Assembly (NCBI GenBank): GCA_003243255.1
Contig: QFQM01000080.1
Coordinates: forward strand, 1-19,911
Length of the DNA: 19,911 nt
Direction of reading: 5' to 3'
DNA from: Flavobacterium psychrophilum
GTDB taxonomy: Bacteria; Bacteroidota; Bacteroidia; Flavobacteriales; Flavobacteriaceae
Shown: one piece after another, positions 14,542 through 19,911 of the stretch
Position numbering within the stretch: position 1 is the first letter of the stretch
Layout: each line of letters begins with the position of its first letter
Translations under genes and position numbers: made by a program
The notes under the pieces: model-generated
The model's input: only the letters and a program-made list of their open reading frames with translations
Told to the model about the DNA's origin: nothing
Database searches by the model: none

Positions 14542-14958
14542 ATGAACGATTTTAAATTAGATAACAGGGATAACATAAGATCAGGTTTTAAAGTACCTGA
14601 ATCGTACTTTGACAGCCTTACTGACAGGGTTATGTCTAACCTTCCTGTTGAAGAAGTTAAAGTAATTCCTTTATATAAAAGAAAACCGGTGTGGCTTACT
14701 TCGGCTGCAGCAGTGATTGTGCTTTCATTCTCTTTAGTTCTTACTAAAAATGAAGCTAAAACACCATCTGCCCTGTCATCTGAAGTGGTTTCTGAAGATT
14801 ATATTTTAAATCAGTCAGGAATAGAAGCAACTGATATACTTGCAAATCTTAGCACTGAAGACATTAAAGAGCTAAATGAGCAATCTGTTGAAAACATGAG
14901 TGATGAGATGATTGAAGAGAATATTGATTTTGACTACCTTTCTAATCAAATAAACTAA
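14542..14958 (+). CDS. Single-span membrane protein, probable anti-sigma or regulator
   Basis: This 138-residue protein has a polar N-terminal part (1-50) containing SGFKVPESYFDSLTDRVMSN, a single hydrophobic span at about 51-68 (WLTSAAAVIVLSFSLVLT), and an acidic C-terminal part rich in Glu, Asp and Ser. KVPESYFDSL is a motif I recognise from small proteins encoded next to flavobacterial ECF sigma genes. With the N-terminus in the cytoplasm it could bind the sigma factor, and the acidic tail would face the periplasm. No zinc-binding anti-sigma motif (HxxxCxxC) is present, so it is not the classic ZAS type. It lies 30 bases after the sigma gene, with a candidate ECF promoter between, and 4 bases before the next gene. 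The anti-sigma role is inferred from position and topology. Confidence 0.75.
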   Translation: MNDFKLDNRDNIRSGFKVPESYFDSLTDRVMSNLPVEEVKVIPLYKRKPVWLTSAAAVIVLSFSLVLTKNEAKTPSALSSEVVSEDYILNQSGIEATDILANLSTEDIKELNEQSVENMSDEMIEENIDFDYLSNQIN

Positions 14959-14962
14959 AGCC

Positions 14963-15403
14963 ATGAAAATAAATAAAATATTATCAATCTTAGTTTTACT
15001 TACACTCCTTTCTTTTGGTCAGGCAGATAAAAGAGATCAGATAAAACAGTTAAAATCTGCGAGAATCGCTGCAGCTCTTAATCTTACTGCTGCTGAATCA
15101 CAAAAATTCTGGCCTTTGTACCTGAATAGTGAAGAAAGGGAATATGAAATACGACATAATAAAATACGTCCTATAAATAATAAGTTGGAAGAAAAAGGTG
15201 GTATTGACGGGCTTTCACAAAAAGAGGCTCTTACAAACCTAATTCTGCTTGAAACAGCTGAAGAAGAAATTTTCAACCTGCACAAAAAATTAATAAATGA
15301 TTTAAAACCGGTTATAGGACCTAAAAAAATATTAAAATTAAGAAAAGCGGAAGATGATTTCAATAAGCTTCTTCTTAGTAAATATAAAGGCAAAAAAGAT
15401 TAA
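14963..15403 (+). CDS. Secreted Spy/LTXXQ-like protein, probable envelope sensor
   Basis: This 146-residue protein begins with a signal peptide (MKINKILSILVLLTLLSFGQ). The mature part is almost entirely helical and charged: IKQLKSARIAAALNLTAAES, QKFWPLYLNSEEREYEIRHN, and helices ending LRKAEDDFNKLLLSKYKGKK. The pattern LNLTAAESQKFWPLY resembles the LTxxQ region of the Spy/CpxP group, periplasmic proteins that bind misfolded proteins and tune envelope stress systems. In Flavobacteriaceae this protein is commonly annotated as the sensor of an ECF-type sigma factor. It follows the one-span regulator by 4 bases and is followed by a hairpin terminator, so it closes the sigma unit. Whether it senses damage, acts as a chaperone or both is unknown. 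Confidence 0.82.
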   Translation: MKINKILSILVLLTLLSFGQADKRDQIKQLKSARIAAALNLTAAESQKFWPLYLNSEEREYEIRHNKIRPINNKLEEKGGIDGLSQKEALTNLILLETAEEEIFNLHKKLINDLKPVIGPKKILKLRKAEDDFNKLLLSKYKGKKD

Positions 15404-15476
15404 AGTAGTTTATGAAAGTTAATTGTTGTAATCGGGATGATTACTCAATTAGTTAGTTTATGTTTAGTTTAAGTTT

Positions 15477-15512
15477 GGGAAAGGGAAGTTACAGCTTCTC
15501 TTTCTCTTTTTT
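15477..15512 (+). terminator. Intrinsic terminator of the sigma operon
   Basis: Arms at 15477-15488 (GGGAAAGGGAAG) and 15495-15506 (CTTCTCTTTCTC) pair over 12 bases with two G-U pairs around a 6-base loop, followed directly by six T's. It lies 73 bases after the Spy-like gene. The 214-base gap between this gene and the next holds nothing else I can identify. Confidence 0.85.
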
Positions 15513-15617
15513 ATTTAAACCATATCATAACCTACATTTTCGGCCTTATCAAAGAAACAATATTAAACAACATCAATCCGCCTCTAAATCTTAACCTCAG
15601 AAATTACAAATCTAATT

Positions 15618-16664
15618 TTATTTAAATCGTAATCTCACTATTTTATTTTGACCTGCTGCTATGGCAGTATTCTTATCTTTAAACCGAATGGTATGCAACG
15701 CTTTTTCGGTATTTATTTTTTTCCAGGTTTCACCTCTGTCATAAGAATAAAAAATACCGGAAGGACCAACTGTTATTAACTCATTACCTTTGCTTTCGGG
15801 CACATACTGAACACATGATGCGTAACCGAATCCTTTACCCTCACCTACCAGTTTCCATGTTTTACCTCCGTCTTCTGTACTGATCTTATTTCCTGAATTC
15901 TTATCTAATTTGTCATAATCGCCACCTACAGCAAAACCCAATTGTTCATCGTAAAAATCAGCAGAGAAAATCCCTGTCATTTCACTTCCCTGAGCTATTG
16001 GTGTATCATATGTTTGCCATTCATTCTGTTTATCCGAAAAGAAAACTCTTGATTTCTTTCCTCCTGATACTATCCAGGTTTTATTATCTTTCAGAATCAG
16101 GTTAGTGTTACTGGCCGCAAATGCACCTTCACCTTCAGCAGCTTTGGGAGAAACATTACATTGTTTTTTAATCCATGTATCTCCTCCGTTTTTCGTTTCT
16201 ATTAAAGAAAAACAACCATTTACAGGATCTCCAACTGCAATACCTTCTCTGTCATTCCTGAACTGCATGCTGTCATAGAACACTTTTTCTCCTGTTTCGG
16301 TATAAACCAGCTTTACCTGTTTTCCATCCTTTGAGATTTTATAAAGCAGCGCTGGCGTTCCGGCGTTTATTATGAAAATATCAGTCTTTGTTTGTGCAAT
16401 AGCTCTAAATTCAGGAAGTATAGAATCCTGAACGGCAACACCGCTGAAATTTGTACCACCACTCAGTGAAACCCAGCCATATTTACCTTTACTTCCGGCA
16501 TACCAAAGTTTATCACCGTCAGGAACAATAGCTCTTATGCTTATCTCTTCATTTAAAAGTGTATCTATAGTAACATTAGCAAAAGATGCCTTGAATTCTC
16601 TGTTTTCTTCTTTTTTACATGAGAAAAAAGAAGCCGTTACCAAAAAAAATAACACTTTCTTCAT
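15618..16664 (-). CDS. Lipoprotein with Asp-box/YCF48-like beta-propeller repeats
   Basis: This 348-residue protein begins with a lipoprotein signal peptide, MKKVLFFLVTASFFSC, with the lipid-modified Cys16 followed by KKEE. The rest looks like a beta-propeller of the BNR/YCF48 kind: repeats with Asp-box motifs NGGDTWIKK, DGGKTWKLV and DRGETWKKI, alternating with glycine-rich strands such as AVGDPVNG, VSGGKKSRVFFSD, AVGGDYDKL and AAGQNKIVRL. YCF48 relatives assist photosystem II in cyanobacteria, which cannot be the role here. In Bacteroidota these proteins are often annotated only as oxidoreductase or glycosyl-hydrolase-like, without evidence. The likely location is the periplasm or outer membrane. 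It is a single gene on the minus strand, read away from a terminator and convergent with the sigma operon. Function unknown. Confidence 0.85.
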   Translation of the reverse strand: MKKVLFFLVTASFFSCKKEENREFKASFANVTIDTLLNEEISIRAIVPDGDKLWYAGSKGKYGWVSLSGGTNFSGVAVQDSILPEFRAIAQTKTDIFIINAGTPALLYKISKDGKQVKLVYTETGEKVFYDSMQFRNDREGIAVGDPVNGCFSLIETKNGGDTWIKKQCNVSPKAAEGEGAFAASNTNLILKDNKTWIVSGGKKSRVFFSDKQNEWQTYDTPIAQGSEMTGIFSADFYDEQLGFAVGGDYDKLDKNSGNKISTEDGGKTWKLVGEGKGFGYASCVQYVPESKGNELITVGPSGIFYSYDRGETWKKINTEKALHTIRFKDKNTAIAAGQNKIVRLRFK

Positions 16665-16783
16665 CTGATAAATTTGGTTTGCTAATATACTAAAAAAACA
16701 ACACGGTAATTAGTAGTTAAGTGAATTTTTTACACGAATAGTTTATTTTTTGTGAAAAAGTCGTAAAAAAATCTTTTGAACAC

Positions 16784-16812
16784 AACAAAGGGCTTCATTG
16801 AAGCCCTTTGTT
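16784..16812 (-). terminator. Hairpin terminator after the DUF983 gene
   Basis: A perfect 14-base palindrome (arms 16784-16797 and 16799-16812, one central base) has the strong GGGCTTC/GAAGCCC core. It lies 24 bases beyond the stop of the DUF983 gene and about 120 bases before the lipoprotein start. The T tract on the minus-strand side is short and broken, so termination may be partial. Confidence 0.75.
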
Positions 16813-16836
16813 TATTACGTTTTTTATCGGATAAAT

Positions 16837-17205
16837 TTACCTTTGAGCCTGTTTTCTTCTACCGTCAAACATATAAATCCATACCATCCGGGATAGCCTG
16901 AAATTATAAGCACCTAATAAGAATGATATGATCCCTATTGTAATAACGATATTTAGGTAGTTCATTCCAAAACCAAATCTTGCAATGAAAAATACAGCTA
17001 CCATCTCAGCAATCGTTAATGCATAGCTCACATACATAGACCCAAAGAAGTAACCAGGCTCGCGTTCAAATTTATGTCCGCATTCACTGCAATGTTCGTT
17101 CATTTTAGGTATTCTGAAAAGTAATGGGTTGCCTTTTTTTGCAAACACATGCCCTACTCCACATTTAGGACATTTTTCACTGAATATATCTGTTAGTTGT
17201 GACAT
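16837..17205 (-). CDS. DUF983 zinc-ribbon membrane protein
   Basis: This 122-residue protein has an N-terminal zinc ribbon with CPKCG (Cys12, Cys15) and CSECG (Cys39, Cys42), then the family motif FEREPGYFFGSMYVSYALTI and two hydrophobic spans at about 53-75 and 82-104. The architecture, length and motif are those of DUF983. The ribbon should face the cytoplasm. Function is not known; in alphaproteobacteria members occur near cytochrome oxidase genes, but no such genes are nearby here. It is a lone minus-strand gene, divergent from the AraC-type regulator with 93 bases between starts, and ends before a hairpin terminator. Confidence 0.9.
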   Translation of the reverse strand: MSQLTDIFSEKCPKCGVGHVFAKKGNPLLFRIPKMNEHCSECGHKFEREPGYFFGSMYVSYALTIAEMVAVFFIARFGFGMNYLNIVITIGIISFLLGAYNFRLSRMVWIYMFDGRRKQAQR

Positions 17206-17219
17206 GCTGTTTTTTTATG

Positions 17220-17251
17220 TAAAGATACTGTAGCAAAGGACTAAGGGGCAA
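17220..17251 (-). promoter_or_regulatory. Promoter of the DUF983 gene
   Basis: On the minus strand, TTG (17251-17249) is followed after 21 bases by TATCTTTA (17227-17220), a seven-of-eight match to the Bacteroidota -7 box at suitable spacing. The leader to the ATG at 17205 would be about 10 bases. Confidence 0.5.
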
Positions 17252-17274
17252 TAGTATATATACGCAATAATTTG

Positions 17275-17282
17275 TACTTTTA
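17275..17282 (+). promoter_or_regulatory. Candidate -7 box for the AraC-type gene
   Basis: TACTTTTA matches TAnnTTTG at seven of eight positions and lies 16 bases before the ATG at 17299. No TTG is seen at the expected upstream distance. Confidence 0.35.
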
Positions 17283-17298
17283 GGACATTATTCGAAAT

Positions 17299-18171
17299 AT
17301 GAAAAAAGTAAACATATTAAATCTTGAACAGTTTCATGATCATGACACTTCTGAGGAGTTTCATGCAAATACACTGAGTAATCATCTAATTACACGCCAT
17401 AAAGATATCTATCTGCCTCACAAGCATAATTTTTACCTTTCTGTTTTATTTACAAAAGGTACAGGAATCCATGAAATAGACTTTAGGTCGTATGAAGTAA
17501 AACCGGGGGCATTATTTTTTCTAAATCCGGGACAGACACATCATTGGGAGCTTTCTCCTGCTGCCGATGGGTATATTTTTTTTCATTCTCAAAATTTTTA
17601 CGATCTGCACTATACCAGGAACAGACTAAGTTCCTTCCCATTTTACTACAGTATACATAGTAACCCATGCATCTATCTTAATAAGGTAAAATTAAAAACG
17701 GCGGTTACGTTTTTCGAGATGATCCTGAAAGAGTATCAAAACAACAAAACATTTGCTAACGAATCTCTTATCAGCTTAACGGACCTTGTTTACAATGAGA
17801 GTAGCCGTGCTTATATGCTTCAGAATCCGGCAATTTTAAATAATAAAGATAAATACTATGTGAAGTTTAGGTCTTTTGAAGAACTTATTGAAGGTAATTT
17901 CCGTGAATATAAACTGCCATCACAATATGCTGATATGCTTAATATGACCTCAAAGCACCTTAACCGGATTACTCAGGCAGTTGTGGGTAAAACTGCTTCT
18001 GATGTTATTTTAGAACGTATAATACTTGAAGCAAAAAAGGAGATTATACTTCAGAAACAGGGATTTGCCGAAATTGCATACTTATTAGGTTATGATGATT
18101 ATGCTTACTTCTCAAGACTCTTTACTAAAAAGACCGGCACTACACCTTCGGAATTCTTAAAAAGGTATTGA
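17299..18171 (+). CDS. AraC-family transcriptional regulator
   Basis: This 290-residue protein has the usual two-part layout of the family. The N-terminal cupin-like sensor domain (about 25-150) shows LPHKHNFYLSVLFTKGTG (His41, His43), VKPGALFFLNPGQTHHWEL and YIFFHSQNF, consistent with a small-ligand or metal-binding barrel. The C-terminal DNA-binding domain (about 190-290) has two helix-turn-helix units: YADMLNMTSKHLNRITQAVV, then GFAEIAYLLGYDDYAYFSRL and the closing FTKKTGTTPSEFLKRY. The ligand and targets are unknown. The gene is divergent from DUF983, which is therefore one candidate target, and is followed by the RNA methyltransferase gene after 67 bases with its own promoter box. No nearby catabolic genes give a clue. 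Confidence 0.92.
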   Translation: MKKVNILNLEQFHDHDTSEEFHANTLSNHLITRHKDIYLPHKHNFYLSVLFTKGTGIHEIDFRSYEVKPGALFFLNPGQTHHWELSPAADGYIFFHSQNFYDLHYTRNRLSSFPFYYSIHSNPCIYLNKVKLKTAVTFFEMILKEYQNNKTFANESLISLTDLVYNESSRAYMLQNPAILNNKDKYYVKFRSFEELIEGNFREYKLPSQYADMLNMTSKHLNRITQAVVGKTASDVILERIILEAKKEIILQKQGFAEIAYLLGYDDYAYFSRLFTKKTGTTPSEFLKRY

Positions 18172-18212
18172 TTGCTTACATATAGCCTTTAGGCAATCTC
18201 CCTAAAAAATAA

Positions 18213-18220
18213 TACCTTTG
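18213..18220 (+). promoter_or_regulatory. -7 box of the RNA methyltransferase gene
   Basis: TACCTTTG is an exact match to the Bacteroidota TAnnTTTG box. TTTA at 18188-18191, 21 bases upstream, could serve as a weak -33. The box overlaps an in-frame TTG at 18218, which excludes that codon as the start and supports the ATG at 18239. Confidence 0.6.
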
Positions 18221-18238
18221 CAAATTCAATTTACAAAA

Positions 18239-19456
18239 ATGAGATTACACAGAAATTTAGTTTTTACGGTTATCGATTCACTGGGCTTTATCTTTAATGA
18301 TGGCGAGTATGCCGATAAGGTTGTAGCCAGGGCACTTAAGAAAGACAAACGCTGGGGAAGTGCCGACAGGAAGTTCGTTGCCGAAACTATATATGAGATA
18401 GTAAGATGGAAACGTCTTTACATGGAAATTGCTGAAGTAAAAGATCCTTTAGATCGTGATAAATTATGGAGAATTTTTGCCGTATGGGCAGTGCTTCGTG
18501 GTATCACCCTGCCGGACTGGAAATATTTTGAAGAAACTCCGGTACGTCGTATTAAAGGACGTTATGATGAGCTTTCTAAAATCAGAAAGTACAGGGAATC
18601 TATTCCTGACTGGATGGATGAGCTTGGTGTAAAAGAACTTGGCGAAAAGAAATGGGAAACTGAGCTTGCAGCACAAAATGAACAGGCTAAAGTAATACTT
18701 CGGGTAAATACACTTAAAACCACCAGAGAGAAGCTTAGAGCTATACTGATGGATTTAAACATCGATACAATAATTGAAAAGGATTACCCTGATGCACTTA
18801 TCCTTAAAGAAAGAGCAAACGTATTCCTTACCGATGCTTTTAAAGAAGGATTGTTTGAAGTACAGGATGCATCATCGCAGCTTGTAGCCCGTTTTCTAGA
18901 AGTAGAACCAGGTATGCGTGTAGTTGATACCTGTGCCGGTGCGGGTGGTAAAACACTACACATGGCTTCGTTAATGCAGAATAAAGGTCAGCTTATTGCT
19001 ATGGATCTTTATGAAAGCAAACTAAAGCAGCTTAAACTTCGAGCCAAAAGAAACAGTGCCTTCAATATTGAATACAGAATTATTGACAGCACTAAGGTTA
19101 TTAAAAAACTTCATGAAAAGGCTGATCGTGTACTTATAGATGCGCCATGTAGCGGATTAGGAGTACTAAAACGTAATCCGGACAGTAAATGGAAACTTCA
19201 GCCTGAATTTGTAGACAATATCCGAAAAGTACAGGCAGAAGTGCTTGAAAGCTATTCTAAAATAGTAAAGCCCGGAGGTAAAATGGTATATGCTACGTGT
19301 TCCGTACTGCCTTCAGAAAATCAGGAACAGGTTGAGAAATTTCTTAAAACTGAGATTGGAAAGGAATTCACCTTTATAAAAGACCAGAAAGTACTGGCTT
19401 CAGAAAGCGGATTTGACGGTTTTTATATGGCACTGCTTGAAAGAAAGAATAAATAA
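18239..19456 (+). CDS. RsmB/NOP-family RNA cytosine-5 methyltransferase
   Basis: This 405-residue cytoplasmic enzyme transfers a methyl group from S-adenosylmethionine to carbon 5 of cytosine in rRNA or tRNA. The start is the ATG at 18239, giving MRLHRNLVFTVIDSLG; an upstream TTG lies inside the -7 box. The N-terminal helical part (about 1-130) resembles the NusB-like RNA-binding domain. The Rossmann methyltransferase domain follows, with SAM motif I VVDTCAGAGGKTLHMASLM, motif IV IDAPCSGLGVLKRNPDSKW (Cys304) and motif VI YATCSVLPSENQEQVEKFL (Cys354, the expected nucleophile). Both cysteines of the two-cysteine mechanism are present. The protein is slightly shorter than E. coli RsmB (429). The 16S C967 target is inferred; other NOP-family targets are possible. 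A terminator follows at once. Confidence 0.9.
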   Translation: MRLHRNLVFTVIDSLGFIFNDGEYADKVVARALKKDKRWGSADRKFVAETIYEIVRWKRLYMEIAEVKDPLDRDKLWRIFAVWAVLRGITLPDWKYFEETPVRRIKGRYDELSKIRKYRESIPDWMDELGVKELGEKKWETELAAQNEQAKVILRVNTLKTTREKLRAILMDLNIDTIIEKDYPDALILKERANVFLTDAFKEGLFEVQDASSQLVARFLEVEPGMRVVDTCAGAGGKTLHMASLMQNKGQLIAMDLYESKLKQLKLRAKRNSAFNIEYRIIDSTKVIKKLHEKADRVLIDAPCSGLGVLKRNPDSKWKLQPEFVDNIRKVQAEVLESYSKIVKPGGKMVYATCSVLPSENQEQVEKFLKTEIGKEFTFIKDQKVLASESGFDGFYMALLERKNK

Positions 19457-19461
19457 TATCT

Positions 19462-19485
19462 AACCTCCCAATCGGGAGGTTTTTT
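19462..19485 (+). terminator. Intrinsic terminator of the methyltransferase gene
   Basis: AACCTCCC (19462-19469) pairs perfectly with GGGAGGTT (19474-19481) around the loop AATC, and T's continue to 19485. It begins 6 bases after the stop codon. Confidence 0.93.
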
Positions 19486-19491
19486 ATTTTC

Positions 19492-19499
19492 TAACTTTG
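19492..19499 (+). promoter_or_regulatory. -7 box of the Crp/Fnr-type gene
   Basis: TAACTTTG matches TAnnTTTG exactly and ends 4 bases before the ATG at 19503. No TTG is seen 19-21 bases upstream, where the terminator's T-rich end lies. If used, it implies a transcript beginning at or very near the start codon. Confidence 0.4.
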
Positions 19500-19502
19500 A
19501 AT

Positions 19503-19911
19503 ATGGAAAATACGGTAAAACCAATCAGTTTTTTTGACAGCATTGTACCTTTTGTAAAGCTTAGCCCTGTAAGCAGGCAAATAGTATTGTCTAATATGAC
19601 CAAGCTTTCGTTGCCAAAAGGACATGTACTGGTCCCTTTTGGTGGAATATGCAAAAGCGTATATTATCTTGAAAAAGGGCTGACCCGAACGTTTTACTTA
19701 AAAGAAAGCAAAGAAGTTACCGAAAGATTCTGTGCTGAGAATTCCTTTACCTGCTCTATGGCTGGATATCTCACTAATACTCCTGACGGAAGACAGATTG
19801 AATTGTTAGAACCTTCAATAATCTGGACAATGCCTTACGAAATACTGGAAAAACTTTATGATGAGCATCACGAGATAGAGCGCCTCGGCAGGTATATTAT
19901 CACAAAAGATG
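19503..19911 (+). CDS. Crp/Fnr-family transcriptional regulator (partial, 5' part)
   Basis: The frame starts at the ATG at 19503 and runs open to the window end, giving 136 residues of an incomplete protein. It reads as the N-terminal cyclic-nucleotide-binding beta-barrel of the Crp/Fnr family: KLSLPKGHVLVPFGGICKSV, YYLEKGLTRTFYLKESKEVT, and ENSFTCSMAGYLTNTPDGRQ followed by IELLEPSIIWTMPYEILEKL. The pattern YYLEKGLTRTFY is typical of Bacteroidota members, which usually lack cAMP-contact residues; the ligand is therefore unknown. The C-terminal helix-turn-helix lies beyond the window, so DNA binding is assumed from the family. It follows a strong terminator and has its own promoter candidate. 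Confidence 0.82.
   Translation, partial: MENTVKPISFFDSIVPFVKLSPVSRQIVLSNMTKLSLPKGHVLVPFGGICKSVYYLEKGLTRTFYLKESKEVTERFCAENSFTCSMAGYLTNTPDGRQIELLEPSIIWTMPYEILEKLYDEHHEIERLGRYIITKD

Noticed and set aside
18174..18202. GATTGC/GCAATC weak hairpin after the AraC-type gene
   Set aside because: Arms are only six bases with a long loop and no T tract, so it is not supported as a terminator.
18218..18238. TTG start for a longer RNA methyltransferase
   Set aside because: The codon is part of an exact -7 box (18213-18220), so it cannot be in the transcript from that promoter.

Overview
The window is an AT-rich chromosomal segment that reads as a Flavobacterium-like member of the Flavobacteriaceae (Bacteroidota). 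The reasons are the gene families (DUF2520 protein next to a KdsC-type phosphatase, a UbiA-like protein and Maf; DUF2911; DUF983; a three-gene ECF sigma locus), the scarcity of Shine-Dalgarno sequences, and several Bacteroidota-type -7 boxes (TAnnTTTG) just upstream of start codons. I see no tRNA, rRNA, insertion sequence, phage gene or CRISPR array, and no stretch over 300 bases without a gene. It looks like core genome with a few lineage-specific oddities.

Layout. Bases 1-7141 hold a tightly packed plus-strand run: the end of a DUF2520 gene, a KdsC-like HAD phosphatase, a UbiA-family membrane protein that has lost its first aspartate-rich motif, Maf, a short MscS channel, a large secreted PIG-L deacetylase with an extra C-terminal domain, a 33-residue single-span protein and a sodium:solute symporter, ended by a strong hairpin terminator. 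A convergent DUF2911 gene follows. An SRPBCC-domain gene and a photolyase then form a small plus-strand unit behind a divergent promoter region that carries a 9-bp dyad. A NodU/CmcH-type carbamoyltransferase converges, with a 1-base gap, on an Asp/Asn beta-hydroxylase-type oxygenase. Upstream of the oxygenase, on the same strand, are two tandem HAD phosphatases of the beta-phosphoglucomutase type.

Bases 13.8-15.5 kb hold an ECF sigma module: sigma factor (TTG start), a one-span protein that is probably its anti-sigma or regulator, and a secreted Spy/LTXXQ-like protein. Two matches to the ECF promoter pattern (AAC, 17 bases, GTCnAA) sit at corresponding places, one before the sigma gene and one at the sigma/regulator junction. 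This suggests autoregulation plus a second promoter for the two envelope proteins. The rest holds a lipoprotein with Asp-box repeats, a DUF983 zinc-ribbon membrane protein, an AraC-family regulator, an RsmB/NOP-type RNA methyltransferase and the start of a Crp/Fnr-type regulator.

No wholly new multi-gene system is evident. The items most worth a second look are the degenerate UbiA protein, the paired ECF promoter signatures, the unannotated 33-residue symporter partner, and the perfect 15-bp inverted repeat abutting the oxygenase start codon.
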